Assembly (NCBI GenBank): GCA_019416685.1
Contig: DXWV01000109.1
Location: forward strand, 15,952-79,951
Length of the DNA: 64,000 nt
Origin: Bacteroides sp.
GTDB lineage: Bacteria > Bacteroidota > Bacteroidia > Bacteroidales > Bacteroidaceae
Reading direction: 5' to 3'
Under the pieces are notes generated by a model, which was not told where the DNA came from, ran no database searches, and was given only the letters and a program-made list of their open reading frames with translations. This document shows, in pieces, positions 1 to 8,182 of this stretch (position 1 is the first letter of the stretch; every line of letters begins with the position of its first letter). The position numbers and the translations under genes are program-made.

Positions 1-1047
1 GTAAACTATTTTTTTTGCATGACCTGCTTTGGAAGGAAGAATAATCTTGTTTATGTGATAAATCGGATAGGATACACGGGTGTTTTCCGTTTTTGATTTA
101 TCTGCGAAATCCACACTACCATCCGGGCAGACTGTTACATTTTCCAAGAGTGCGTCCCGCCGGATAGCACGCCAAATATCAGGTTCATTTTCTTCGCTCA
201 AGTTGATAACTTTTGCGTAGCACCCCCCTTCATAATTGAATATGCCATTATCGTCCCATCCATGTTCATCATCTCCTATCAGATAACGTTTAGGGTCGGC
301 AGATAAAGTAGTCTTACCTGTGCCGGACAAGCCGAAGAAAATAACCACATCGCCATCTTCACCTACATTGGCCGAACAGTGCATGGAGGGGATGCCCCTT
401 AAAGGTAAGTAGTAGTTCTGCATACAGAACATGCCTTTTTTCATTTCGCCACCATACCAAGTTCCACCAATGACCTGCATTCTTTCTGTTAGGTTAAAAC
501 AGACGAAAACTTCCGAGTTCAATCCCTGTTCTTTCCAATTGGGATTTACAGTTTTAGATGAATTCAATACTACGAAATCGGGTTCACCATAATTTGTTAA
601 ATCGTAGTATGAGGGACGCATAAACATATTAGTGACAAAATGTGCTTGCCAAGCCACTTCCATGATAAAACGGACTTTCAAACGAGTATTTTCGTTTGCC
701 CCGCAAAAAGTATCTACTACATATAATTTTTTTGAGGAAGAGAGCTGTTTCTGTGATAAAGCTTTCAAATCATTCCATACTTCAGCCGAAACAGGTTTGT
801 TTATTACTCCATCCCACCATACTGTGTTTTCTGTAATGGCATCTTTCACTATATATTTATCTTTGGGTGAACGACCGGTGAACTTGCCAGTATTAACGGC
901 CACTGCACCTGTATCTGTCAGACTACCTTTTTCAAAACCTTCATTAGCCGGATTCATTTCATCTTGAAACAATTGTTCATACGAAGGATTGTGTACAATC
1001 TCAAAATTGCCTACAATGCCATACTTGCTTAAATCTACATTCTTCAT
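1..1047 (-). CDS. pckA: Phosphoenolpyruvate carboxykinase (ATP), 5' part, runs off the window
   Basis: Reading the minus strand from the ATG at 1047 gives 349 open codons to the window edge, about two thirds of the usual 530-540 residues. The translation begins MKNVDLSKYGIVGNFEIVHN and contains TGKFTGRSPKDKY, the kinase P-loop FFGLSGTGKTTLSADP, and the metal/ATP site region LIGDDEHGWDDNGIFNYEGGCY, all hallmarks of the ATP-dependent PEP carboxykinase family. The enzyme interconverts oxaloacetate and PEP in the cytoplasm. In Bacteroides it is known to work mainly in the CO2-fixing direction that feeds fumarate and succinate formation. The last residues seen are SKAGHAKKIVY, so the C-terminal part lies outside. 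It is divergent from the LysR gene at 1183. Confidence 0.97.
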   Translation of the reverse strand, partial: MKNVDLSKYGIVGNFEIVHNPSYEQLFQDEMNPANEGFEKGSLTDTGAVAVNTGKFTGRSPKDKYIVKDAITENTVWWDGVINKPVSAEVWNDLKALSQKQLSSSKKLYVVDTFCGANENTRLKVRFIMEVAWQAHFVTNMFMRPSYYDLTNYGEPDFVVLNSSKTVNPNWKEQGLNSEVFVCFNLTERMQVIGGTWYGGEMKKGMFCMQNYYLPLRGIPSMHCSANVGEDGDVVIFFGLSGTGKTTLSADPKRYLIGDDEHGWDDNGIFNYEGGCYAKVINLSEENEPDIWRAIRRDALLENVTVCPDGSVDFADKSKTENTRVSYPIYHINKIILPSKAGHAKKIVY

Positions 1048-1106
1048 ACTTGCTGATTTATATTAATTATTGATATATGGAACATGCCCCATTCATTTAT
1101 CAGCGG

Positions 1107-1114
1107 CAAAGTTA
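1107..1114 (-). promoter_or_regulatory. -7 element TAACTTTG of pckA
   Basis: The plus strand reads CAAAGTTA, so the minus strand carries TAACTTTG, a match to the Bacteroides -7 consensus TAnnTTTG. It lies 60 bp upstream of the pckA start. I see no TTTG at the right distance for a -33 box. Confidence 0.6.
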
Positions 1115-1135
1115 CTGTATTCCCAAACAATACTT

Positions 1136-1143
1136 TATATTTG
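1136..1143 (+). promoter_or_regulatory. -7 element TATATTTG of the LysR gene
   Basis: TATATTTG matches TAnnTTTG and ends 40 bp before the LysR ATG. It lies back to back with the pckA -7 element, so the 135-bp divergent region is a compact two-promoter segment and the likely binding site for the LysR protein. Confidence 0.55.
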
Positions 1144-1182
1144 CATAATTAATAGTTTTAATAATATCCATCGAAAAAAATA

Positions 1183-2070
1183 ATGGAACTGACGCAGCTT
1201 AAATATTTTATCCGACTGGCAGAGATACTTAATTTTACCGAAGCTTCAAGACTACTGTTCATCACACAGAGTACGCTTTCACAAAGTATACGACAAACGG
1301 AAGGAGAACTGGGAATACAGCTTTTTGAACGTATTGGAAAGAAAGTCTATTTAACGGATGCGGGACAGGCATTTCTACCTTTTGCCCGACAGGCTATCAT
1401 TGAAACCGAAACAGGCATCCAAAAGCTTCGGGATATGCAACAGATTTACAAAGGTGAACTTCGCATCGGAGTGATTTATAGCTTATGCCCTATGCTGGCA
1501 GAGAGTATTGTTCGTTTCTCAAAAGAGTATCCGGAGATAAAACTGATACTTACACAATCTACTTCCATCAACGATGTGACTATCATGCTGCATGAGAATG
1601 AAGTTGATTTCGCTTTGGCATATAAACTTGATACATTCTCATCATCAACAGAGGTGGTCGACTTATTTCCAGACCCTTTGTGTCTAATAGTCCATCAGCG
1701 TTCTCCATTAGCGGCACTAAAAAAAATTTCAATACAGGCTTTGACTCATTATCCGCTTGCCCTATTAAAACCGGGGTCTTACACTCGAAAAATGATAGAG
1801 AAAATAGCGATGGAAAGTGGTATTTCTCTCCAGCCAATGGCAGAAATAAACGATACCAACCTGTTGTTGCAAATGGTACATACAGGTGACTGGATAAGTA
1901 TTTTGTCCCAACACAGCGTTGATAGCCATCCGGAGTTGAGAGCAGTTCCTCTAAAGGAAAAAGGAGGGAACATGCAAGTATCTTTACTTCAATTGAAAGG
2001 AAGATACAAAAAAATAGTTGCACAGAGATTTATTGAAATCATTCAAGATACGACTTCACATAAGATTTAG
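1183..2070 (+). CDS. LysR-family transcriptional regulator
   Basis: A 295-residue protein of normal LysR length. Residues 1-60 (MELTQLKYFIRLAEILNFTE, then ASRLLFITQSTLSQSIRQTE) form the standard winged helix-turn-helix, followed by the conserved LGIQLFERIGKKVYLTDAG segment. Residues about 90-290 form the two-lobed effector-binding domain. It is divergent from pckA, a position in which LysR proteins commonly regulate the neighbour or themselves. The ligand cannot be read from the sequence. It could control pckA or a gene elsewhere. Confidence 0.93.
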   Translation: MELTQLKYFIRLAEILNFTEASRLLFITQSTLSQSIRQTEGELGIQLFERIGKKVYLTDAGQAFLPFARQAIIETETGIQKLRDMQQIYKGELRIGVIYSLCPMLAESIVRFSKEYPEIKLILTQSTSINDVTIMLHENEVDFALAYKLDTFSSSTEVVDLFPDPLCLIVHQRSPLAALKKISIQALTHYPLALLKPGSYTRKMIEKIAMESGISLQPMAEINDTNLLLQMVHTGDWISILSQHSVDSHPELRAVPLKEKGGNMQVSLLQLKGRYKKIVAQRFIEIIQDTTSHKI

Positions 2071-2456
2071 AAGATTCGCGTAGTTTAAAAAGAATGTATA
2101 CTTTTGAACCCAGGATATAAGCAGACAGGCACTGGACAGAAGTGGACATTTTTAGGACTAAAATGTGACATGTACAAGGCCTATAACTCCAAAAACATTG
2201 ATTTATAGGAGAATATACCGCAAGGTTCATGAACCAAGCGGATCACAGAAAACAAAAGAAAAATCCCCCCCTGATAATCAAGCATTATCGTTTTTTTTCC
2301 AGCAAGTAGCAGAAAATAGCCGTTTCAAACATATTATCGGTGGATAAATCGTGGAACTAAATTTTAATTCAAAAAGTCCCATTAAAAGAAGATCAATTAT
2401 CACATACTACCCTTAAACAATTTACAGAAAAATATATTAATTCCCATTTCTAATCA
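2071..2456. other. Non-coding gap, possible decayed sequence
   Basis: This 386-bp gap lies between the LysR gene and the minus-strand nuclease gene. It has short open stretches on the plus strand (for example 2165-2347) with no recognisable motifs, no good ribosome site and a run of seven C residues. I see no RNA gene. Imperfect GGACA repeats occur around 2136-2150. It may be eroded coding sequence, but nothing identifies it. Confidence 0.3.
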
Positions 2457-3230
2457 TCATAAGTTATCTTTAAGAAAGCCACACGGAACAGATATAACTT
2501 TCATCTTCTCAATAATACTATCTATTAGCCCGATGAAATGCTCTTCATCTTGATAAACAGAAACAATGAAACGTCCTCCCTCATCAATGCTTTTGTAGCC
2601 AATCTGCTTATACCATTCTATTTTATCGGTCATCTTTTCACTGTATTCCAGATCATCTGTCATGCCAAAATGTTCCCAATGAAAAACAGTCCGAGTTTCT
2701 TTATTATATACGGTAAAATCAGGATATCGTTCCTTACCAGCAGCAACTAAAAGACGTTCATAATAAACATCAAATATTTCTACTGCCAATAACCGGTTCA
2801 TTATATTGAGTTCTTGCATAGACCGGACCATGGTTCCATTAGCCGCCCGATATTTTTTATTTCCTTTAAAGAACTTACTTTTATCCGGATGTGAACTTGC
2901 AATATTCTTATTTTCTGACGTCGTTTTTTTCGAGAAAACTCTTAATGGAGGAAAGAAATACCATTGATAAAGACTTTTATTAGAGGTATCAACTTTCACA
3001 TTTTTGATAATTTGAGTTAATACTCCCTGATCATGCATTCTACGCATAAAACGATTAAACTCTTTAGCTGATACGAAATGTTGTCTAAAATCACCTTTAT
3101 GTTTTAAAAACTCATATATATCTGTACTTCTTACTGTTTTCGTATTAACCGTCATAGCAAAATATTCTCCAATGTACTTGTTAATGGTCATTAGTAAACT
3201 ATATTCTTTCGGAAGTGATTCCATTTTCAA
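2457..3230 (-). CDS. Orphan PD-(D/E)XK-like nuclease with N-terminal winged-helix-like region
   Basis: A 257-residue protein that I do not recognise as a named gene. The C-terminal half has the order of motifs expected of a PD-(D/E)XK nuclease: RSMQE (R136, E140), YPDFTV (D171), HWEHFG (E186) and an MTDKIEWY helix with K203 followed by a G-x-G-x-like segment. The same order occurs in nuclease domains attached to UvrD-type helicases, but here the domain stands alone. Residues about 25-90 look like a small winged helix, so it may bind DNA. It has its own predicted promoter and no restriction or methylase partner nearby. A role in DNA repair or defence is possible but is inference. Confidence 0.6.
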   Translation of the reverse strand: MKMESLPKEYSLLMTINKYIGEYFAMTVNTKTVRSTDIYEFLKHKGDFRQHFVSAKEFNRFMRRMHDQGVLTQIIKNVKVDTSNKSLYQWYFFPPLRVFSKKTTSENKNIASSHPDKSKFFKGNKKYRAANGTMVRSMQELNIMNRLLAVEIFDVYYERLLVAAGKERYPDFTVYNKETRTVFHWEHFGMTDDLEYSEKMTDKIEWYKQIGYKSIDEGGRFIVSVYQDEEHFIGLIDSIIEKMKVISVPCGFLKDNL

Positions 3231-3391
3231 TAGATTAAGTTTTATATTTTAATTATCGATATCTATAAATTCGATCTTTACTTGTTACGCGGTTTTCCAT
3301 ACAAATTCATATCAAGAATATCATCCTATTTATCATTTAATCTCTTTTCTGAATCTAAATAATCTTTTCTCTGATTTTTCAACTCAACTTA

Positions 3392-3399
3392 CAAATATA
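3392..3399 (-). promoter_or_regulatory. -7 element TATATTTG for the nuclease gene
   Basis: Plus strand CAAATATA gives TATATTTG on the minus strand, about 160 bp upstream of the start at 3230. The long leader makes this a moderate call. Confidence 0.4.
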
Positions 3400-3549
3400 T
3401 CTATAAAAAAAGATTCAAGAAATATTTTCCTATTTTTTTTAAACAGTATATCTTCAAAATAATTACTTCCCCTCTCTATGAAATGAAAAATTCTTCTCAG
3501 ACCTCCATTATAATACTATAATAGTGAAGGTATATTATAATTTATGCGC

Positions 3550-3601
3550 TTTCAGATTGGATAAATCTGAACTTAAAATCCCAGACTTATCCGATCTGAA
3601 A
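3550..3601. repeat. Inverted repeat downstream of the flavodoxin gene
   Basis: Arms TTTCAGATTGGATAA (3550-3564) and TTATCCGATCTGAAA (3587-3601) pair over 15 bp with one mismatch around a 22-nt loop. It lies 38 bp past the end of the minus-strand reductase gene. There is no T-tract, so it may be a transcript-end stabilising hairpin or a binding site rather than a standard terminator. Confidence 0.6.
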
Positions 3602-3638
3602 ATCAACCATTGAATATACCAATCCAGATTTCTTTTAA

Positions 3639-4259
3639 TCAACGAATAAAATTAGTTCGAATAGTGGATTCAATTTCGGGATACTTTTTTTCTTTAGCAA
3701 TGTTTTTCAATAACCATGCCATATTTCTGCCCAACATTCGCATTGTCTGTAACCCTTCCGCATCTTGCAAAGCATCTCCAGGCAACATCCCATGCACAAT
3801 ATTCCAGTATTGGGAAGAAACAACAGGCATGTGATTAATTGTAAAATATTTATTCAGCCGATCAAGAGTTGCACTAGCTCCTCCCCTTCTGCAAACAGTT
3901 ACTGCTGCTGCAGGCTTATATTTAATCAAATCCGAACTTGAATAAAAGACTCGGTCAAGCAGAGCACATAGTGAACCATTAGGTCCCGCATAATAAGTTG
4001 GTGAACCTACTATTAATCCGTCAATTCCATCTTCCAGTTGTTTTCTGATTCTATTATACAATTCATCTTGAAAAACACATCGTCCCAGCTCTCTGCAACG
4101 ATTACAAGCGATACAACCTTGTATGGGCTTCACCCCAATTGAAAGAATTTCTGTTTCCACTCCATTCTCATTTAAAGTTTTAGCCACTTCTGACAAAACA
4201 ATATGGGTATTCCCGCCCTTTCGCGGACTACCATTTATCAATAATACAGTCATATTCAA
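3639..4259 (-). CDS. Flavodoxin-family NAD(P)H-dependent oxidoreductase
   Basis: A 206-residue protein with the FMN-phosphate loop LINGSPRKGGNTH at residues 7-19 and the SPTYYAGPNGSL flavin-ring contact near residue 86, typical of the NADPH-dependent FMN reductase/iron-sulfur flavoprotein group. Between them is a cysteine cluster, GCIACNRCRELGRC, as in the iron-sulfur flavoproteins. Its redox partner is unknown. It precedes, on the same strand but separated by 400 bp, the nuclease gene, so it is probably monocistronic. The start is supported by a -7 element about 48 bp upstream. Confidence 0.88.
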   Translation of the reverse strand: MNMTVLLINGSPRKGGNTHIVLSEVAKTLNENGVETEILSIGVKPIQGCIACNRCRELGRCVFQDELYNRIRKQLEDGIDGLIVGSPTYYAGPNGSLCALLDRVFYSSSDLIKYKPAAAVTVCRRGGASATLDRLNKYFTINHMPVVSSQYWNIVHGMLPGDALQDAEGLQTMRMLGRNMAWLLKNIAKEKKYPEIESTIRTNFIR

Positions 4260-4306
4260 ATCATTTTATTAATGGATTTTTTCTATTATATAATACTAAA
4301 ACAATG

Positions 4307-4314
4307 CAAAGTTA
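4307..4314 (-). promoter_or_regulatory. -7 element TAACTTTG for the flavodoxin gene
   Basis: Plus strand CAAAGTTA gives TAACTTTG on the minus strand, 48 bp upstream of the start at 4259, a usual leader length. Confidence 0.55.
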
Positions 4315-4531
4315 CAATTGTCGTAAGATCAATAAATATACTGATTACAGATTAAAATACCTTTTTTACTGAATCTGATAAATATAATTGCAAATCACCA
4401 GTTAATATTGAAAAATCAACAAAAAGCCACATATACACTAAATAACAAACCTTACCAAAGTAAATTGATGAAAAAAGAATTACCAAAATAGGAATCATAT
4501 TCAGAGTAATAACTCCCGGATGCTGTATAAT

Positions 4532-4993
4532 CTAATAGCGAGGTAAGCCTTTTACTTCATTGTAATATTCCTCCACCCCGATCTCTTGCATTCGTTTGTT
4601 TATAGCTACAAATCTCTTATATAAGTGTTCGTCAAATCCAGTATTATCACAAGGAAATTGTTTACATTGAAAACAAAAATCCACTTGTTTCTCTTCACTA
4701 CATACACGTACATTACAGTTTTTAAACAGCTTGCATTTTTCCTTTCTACACCCCTGGCAGGAAGCTACTGACAAATAATTCAAGAATTCCTTAAAGTCCG
4801 GGTACTTTGAAAAGACCGGCTCTCCAAGCATTTCTACAAAGCGTTGTGCATATACATCAAAATTCCCCAGTGCTTGCTTTAATCGGTTACTGAAATGATG
4901 AATATCTCCATCTGTAAAAGCAAAACACATTCCACAATGTAACCCACAAGGGGCAATACGTTCTTTAATAAAATCGTTATCAAGACTTGTCAT
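4532..4993 (-). CDS. DUF3795 cysteine-rich protein
   Basis: A 153-residue protein opening with IAPCGLHCGMCFAF and containing SCQGCRKEKCKLFKNC, CSEEKQVDFCFQCKQFPC: the cysteine pattern of the DUF3795 family. The paired cysteines suggest a bound zinc or Fe-S cluster. No function is established for the family. It lies between an AraC-type regulator and a flavodoxin-type reductase on the same strand, 52 bp after the regulator's stop, so it may share its transcript with the regulator. Confidence 0.85.
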   Translation of the reverse strand: MTSLDNDFIKERIAPCGLHCGMCFAFTDGDIHHFSNRLKQALGNFDVYAQRFVEMLGEPVFSKYPDFKEFLNYLSVASCQGCRKEKCKLFKNCNVRVCSEEKQVDFCFQCKQFPCDNTGFDEHLYKRFVAINKRMQEIGVEEYYNEVKGLPRY

Positions 4994-5045
4994 GACTCAT
5001 TGTTTTACAATCAATTACAGCTATATTTTCTTTTAAATAATCAAT

Positions 5046-6053
5046 CTAATAATTCTCTTTATATACAGATGGCTGCACTCCAAAATGTTTTTTAAAGAAT
5101 TTATTAAATGCACTTTGACTCTCAAAACCAAGAAGAAATCCAATTTCCGGTAGGGAGATTTTTTCTTTCAAATATTTTAAAGATAATTCCATACGTAAAT
5201 CATCAAGAATCTTTTGATACGAAGTACCCTCCGTCTTTAGCTTTCTCTGAATATTACGTTCACTCATATTAAATCTTTCTGCAACATATTTCAAAGATAA
5301 ATCATCATTTAAAAGACTATGCATAAGATACCTGCGAACCGTTTGAGACAAGTCATGATTCTGTGCTGTTTCCTGTATTTGTATCTCGTTCATATAATCT
5401 TCAAAAATCACAAGCATCTCTTTATTTCCCGTTACGATTGGTAAATCCAATACCGTCTTATCAAAAACAAGAATCAACCGATCATGATTAAATATCACAG
5501 GACATCCCAGATACTCTTCAAGTTTATCCCTCCTCCCCTCTTCCTTATACATAGAGTACACAAGAATAGGGTACAGAAACCGCCCTGTAAAACTATAAGC
5601 ATATTGAAGAAAAAAGCCACATTGCATTTCAATCCACTGTCTGGAAGCTATCGGATACAATCGTTCGAACTGAGGTTCTATCGATATTTCAAGAAAAAAA
5701 TTAATATCATCCTCTTTCGTCACAAATGTATATATGTCATTTATTGCCGGGTCGAATGGTGCATCATTCTCAAAAATATCACGCACCGTTTTACTTTGAT
5801 TGAAAATATTAAAGAAACTTCCGGTCAAAACAAACGGTAACAAGAATCCCGTTTCCAAACCGATTCTGGAGTTACCCGTCTTTTTAACAATATATTCCAG
5901 ATATAACCCCAGTATATTGGCATCAATTTTGACTGTCGGATTTTGTAATATCGCATAATCATACTTCAATTCCACCAGAACTTCAGACAATTCGGCATGC
6001 GTAGTTCTAAAATGCTTTAAAAGCATATTTAATAATCCGGCTGTAATAAACAT
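5046..6053 (-). CDS. AraC-family transcriptional regulator (arabinose-binding-type N-terminus)
   Basis: About 335 residues from the preferred ATG at 6053. The C-terminal 100 residues carry the two AraC helix-turn-helix motifs (LSLKYVAERFNMSERNIQRK and LPEIGFLLGFESQSAFNKFF) followed by FGVQPSVYKENY. The N-terminal 200 residues resemble the arabinose-binding-type ligand domain found in OruR/ArgR-like regulators. A longer start at 6074 exists, but it overlaps the predicted -7 element at 6072-6079, so the transcript would begin after it. The ligand is unknown. It faces the small genes at 6456-7252 and precedes the DUF3795 gene. Confidence 0.9.
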   Translation of the reverse strand: MFITAGLLNMLLKHFRTTHAELSEVLVELKYDYAILQNPTVKIDANILGLYLEYIVKKTGNSRIGLETGFLLPFVLTGSFFNIFNQSKTVRDIFENDAPFDPAINDIYTFVTKEDDINFFLEISIEPQFERLYPIASRQWIEMQCGFFLQYAYSFTGRFLYPILVYSMYKEEGRRDKLEEYLGCPVIFNHDRLILVFDKTVLDLPIVTGNKEMLVIFEDYMNEIQIQETAQNHDLSQTVRRYLMHSLLNDDLSLKYVAERFNMSERNIQRKLKTEGTSYQKILDDLRMELSLKYLKEKISLPEIGFLLGFESQSAFNKFFKKHFGVQPSVYKENY

Positions 6054-6071
6054 ACATTTGTCGCTTTTGGA

Positions 6072-6079
6072 CAAATATA
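6072..6079 (-). promoter_or_regulatory. -7 element TATATTTG of the AraC gene
   Basis: Plus strand CAAATATA. It overlaps the longer possible start codon (6074), which argues for translation from 6053 with a leader of roughly a dozen bases. Confidence 0.5.
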
Positions 6080-6327
6080 TGGCTTTATTTTCAATACGAC
6101 AAAAGAATACCTGACTTATCTTTGCATTCCCAATAGCAGAACTAATTTGATATGATAAAAACCATTAGGTATTATGACTATTATATGGGCATTAGTCGCT
6201 TATATTATACATTTTGTCATAAGTAACAAGGTAGTTCGTCAAATAATCTCTCACAGCAGAGTTATTTGGCTTATCTTTACACCTAAAACAGTAACCATTA
6301 TCATCAAACTAATATATTATTCTACCT

Positions 6328-6450
6328 ATGCCTATAGAAAATGTGATTCAGCAGAAATTAAAATTATTAGGTGCAGAATTCATCCGCTTTGTCAACATCA
6401 TTGTATGAAATGTTTAGTAATCTGCCCATGGACTAAATCAGCTAAAAAAA
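6328..6450 (+). pseudogene. Internally deleted 4Fe-4S double-cluster (QueG-like) gene remnant
   Basis: The ATG at 6328 opens MPIENVIQQKLKLLGAEFIR, then FVNIIV and a stop at 6406-6408. This looks like the N-terminus of the Bacteroides 4Fe-4S double-cluster proteins related to epoxyqueuosine reductase. Within a few codons, in another frame, the sequence encodes CMKCLVICPWTKSAKK (about 6402-6450), which fits the C-terminal cluster motif CxxCxxxCP of the same family. About 200 codons that should lie between are missing. I infer a deletion joining the two ends. A chance resemblance of two short pieces cannot be excluded without a database search. Confidence 0.4.
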
Positions 6451-6455
6451 TAAAT

Positions 6456-6674
6456 ATGCAAAATCAAATTTTTATATTCCGAACATCAATAAAAAACAAA
6501 CAGGATATAAAGCGTATCAAAACCCTTTTTACCCAATATCCTACTATTCATAAATGGAACGTAGATTTAGAAGACTGGGAAAAAATACTAAGGATAGAAT
6601 GTTTGGAGATAACTCCAATTGATGTGCTGAATGCATTGCAAACAATCAATATCTATGCAGAAGAATTAGAGTAA
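6456..6674 (+). CDS. Small HMA-like (ferredoxin-fold) protein
   Basis: A 72-residue protein from the ATG at 6456 (MQNQIFIFRTSIKNKQDIKR...). It has the beta-alpha-beta pattern and the closing LQTINIYAEELE of small heavy-metal-associated-like proteins found in many Bacteroidetes, which lack the CxxC metal site. The frame stays open upstream to 6174, but that extension covers the Fe-S gene remnant and is not protein-like, so the short start is preferred. The function is unknown. The DUF2867 gene follows 53 bp later. Confidence 0.65.
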   Translation: MQNQIFIFRTSIKNKQDIKRIKTLFTQYPTIHKWNVDLEDWEKILRIECLEITPIDVLNALQTINIYAEELE

Positions 6675-6727
6675 CTCTCATTAAAACCAAAATTCAGCCG
6701 TTGTATCAACATAAAATTAAAGAGAAG

Positions 6728-7252
6728 ATGAAAGAAGAATCATTACTACATTTCGATAATTCGGACTATGACTACATTGATAGTTATGAATATACAATCA
6801 TAGATAAGAAAAACAGGATCGATATCCCTGAAATAGTAAAGGCATTTGCCAAGCCTGGTCCAAAATGGTTTGAAGGACTATTTGCCCTAAGAAATAAAAT
6901 AGCATCACTCTTTAAACTAAAAACGCCTGCTATGGTTATAAAAAAAGAAGACAACGATAGTAACAAATATGAAGTAGGAACACAGGCCGGAATATTCAAA
7001 GTATATGGTAAAAGAGCAACAGAAATTATCCTTGGCGAAGATGATAAACATTTGGACCTAAGAATTTCACTACTTCTGAAACAAAGCAAATACAATGAAA
7101 ACGAAAAAAAGATCACAGTAACAACCATCGTCAAGTTGAATAATAAATTAGGGAAATATTACTTTTTCATAATAAAACCATTTCACCAGACTATTGTTCC
7201 ATTGATCTTAAAACGTAACTTTAAACAACTGGAATCGGAAATCAATGCATAA
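6728..7252 (+). CDS. DUF2867 family protein
   Basis: 174 residues from the ATG at 6728, which has a purine-rich AAAGAGAAG just upstream; a longer version would need a TTG at 6701. The middle (KAFAKPGPKWFEGLFALRNK) and the ending (FFIIKPFHQTIVPLILKRNF) match the layout of DUF2867, a family with an SRPBCC-like ligand-binding fold. No catalytic residues are known. It probably forms a two-gene unit with the HMA-like gene at 6456 and converges on the zinc-ribbon gene. Confidence 0.75.
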   Translation: MKEESLLHFDNSDYDYIDSYEYTIIDKKNRIDIPEIVKAFAKPGPKWFEGLFALRNKIASLFKLKTPAMVIKKEDNDSNKYEVGTQAGIFKVYGKRATEIILGEDDKHLDLRISLLLKQSKYNENEKKITVTTIVKLNNKLGKYYFFIIKPFHQTIVPLILKRNFKQLESEINA

Positions 7253-7263
7253 AGTAATCAATA

Positions 7264-7298
7264 AATACACTGTCTACGGATATGATAGATAGTGTATT
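7264..7298. terminator. Hairpin between convergent genes
   Basis: AATACACTGTCTA (7264-7276) pairs with TAGATAGTGTATT (7286-7298), 13 bp with one mismatch, followed by CTATTTTAAATAG. It lies in the 60-bp gap between the ends of the DUF2867 and zinc-ribbon genes and probably serves both. Confidence 0.6.
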
Positions 7299-7312
7299 CT
7301 ATTTTAAATAGT

Positions 7313-7582
7313 TTATTGTTTCCACCTTTTCAATTCAGGGAAAAAAGTCTTCATTTTATTGAGTGCCTCCTGTTCATCAAAACCAGAATCATTTGCAAAC
7401 AATTCTCTCAGATGTTTTAAGCTGACTTCAATCATCTCCTCCATAGTGATATTCTGAGTAAAACCACCATCCTTGAAACAATAGATGCAATACTCATACA
7501 TGGGAGAACCATCTTTGTTTGTTGCAATATCTTCTTTTCTTGTCAATGGCATACCACAACTTTGGCAATATTTTTCTTCCAT
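7313..7582 (-). CDS. Putative zinc-ribbon protein
   Basis: An 89-residue protein. The N-terminus KYCQSCGMPL and the later YEYCIYCFKDG form two CxxC knuckles of the small zinc-ribbon family (PF12674 type) that often occurs near or fused to AraC or GyrI-like domains. The C-terminus (MEEMIEVSLKHLREL..., then EQEALNKMKTFFPELKRWKQ) is helical. The protein lacks enzymatic motifs and may bind metal or act as a small regulatory protein. A -7 element lies about 63 bp upstream. Confidence 0.8.
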   Translation of the reverse strand: MEEKYCQSCGMPLTRKEDIATNKDGSPMYEYCIYCFKDGGFTQNITMEEMIEVSLKHLRELFANDSGFDEQEALNKMKTFFPELKRWKQ

Positions 7583-7644
7583 AATGGTTCTTTTTTATAA
7601 GTAAATTTTAGATTTATGTTTTATCACTGATATATAGCGTTTTA

Positions 7645-7652
7645 CAAATATA
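7645..7652 (-). promoter_or_regulatory. -7 element TATATTTG of the zinc-ribbon gene
   Basis: Plus strand CAAATATA; the expected transcript would have a leader of about 55 bases before the start at 7582. Confidence 0.5.
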
Positions 7653-7848
7653 GCCATTTTCCTGCAAAAGAAGTTATATTCATCTAAAACCTTTGCTTTT
7701 ATACACTACAAACTCGGATCATAACCAAAGTATTTGATTATAGTTCTATAACAAGTCCATCATCACATAACAGCCTTTTTATTACAAAGCAAACAATCTA
7801 CTACTCTATTATCTCTGATTTCTGTCACATTTTATAAACATCTTATTC

Positions 7849-7927
7849 ATTGATCGTAGAGTTTCACCTCGTTCCTCTACGATCAATAGGTTGAAACTCT
7901 ACGACAATCAACCCAATTATCGTAGAG
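7849..7927. repeat. Three overlapping, mutually exclusive inverted repeats
   Basis: ATTGATCGTAGAG (7849-7861) pairs perfectly with CTCTACGATCAAT (7875-7887). TCGTAGAGTTTCA (7854-7866) pairs perfectly with TGAAACTCTACGA (7892-7904). CTCTACGACAAT (7897-7908) pairs with ATTATCGTAGAG (7916-7927) with one mismatch. All share the core CGTAGAG, so only some can form at once. It could be an array of four operator half-sites or an RNA switch. Confidence 0.65.
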
Positions 7928-8182
7928 AAAAAGGCGAGATATATAATCGTTTAATAATCAAGCCATTAACAAACCATACAAATATATCATTTTTTTACCC
8001 TACATACATCAATCCTTACCGCTTCCACTCTTTCAAAATAGTTTACAACAAGTAAATAAAAAATTACCTGCCAGTGATAAATCTGATTAAAAGCTACCAG
8101 ATACAAGTATAGATCGGGATATCCGTTTGACATTAACATTGTTAACGGGAAATTATATCTATATATCTTCTGACTGTAAGAA

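Larger units (their letters stand above)
3231..3638. other. 408-bp non-coding gap
   Basis: An AT-rich gap between two minus-strand genes. It holds the predicted -7 element at 3392-3399, an AT dyad near 3509-3543 and the hairpin at 3550-3601. I see no coding sequence or RNA gene. Confidence 0.5.

Noticed and set aside
2165..2347. 60-residue frame after the LysR gene
   Set aside because: No family similarity recognised, a homopolymeric C run within it and no promoter; treated as non-coding or decayed.
6174..6455. 94-residue N-terminal extension of the HMA-like gene
   Set aside because: It has no family features, covers the apparent Fe-S gene remnant in another frame and lacks a good ribosome site; the ATG at 6456 gives the normal length.
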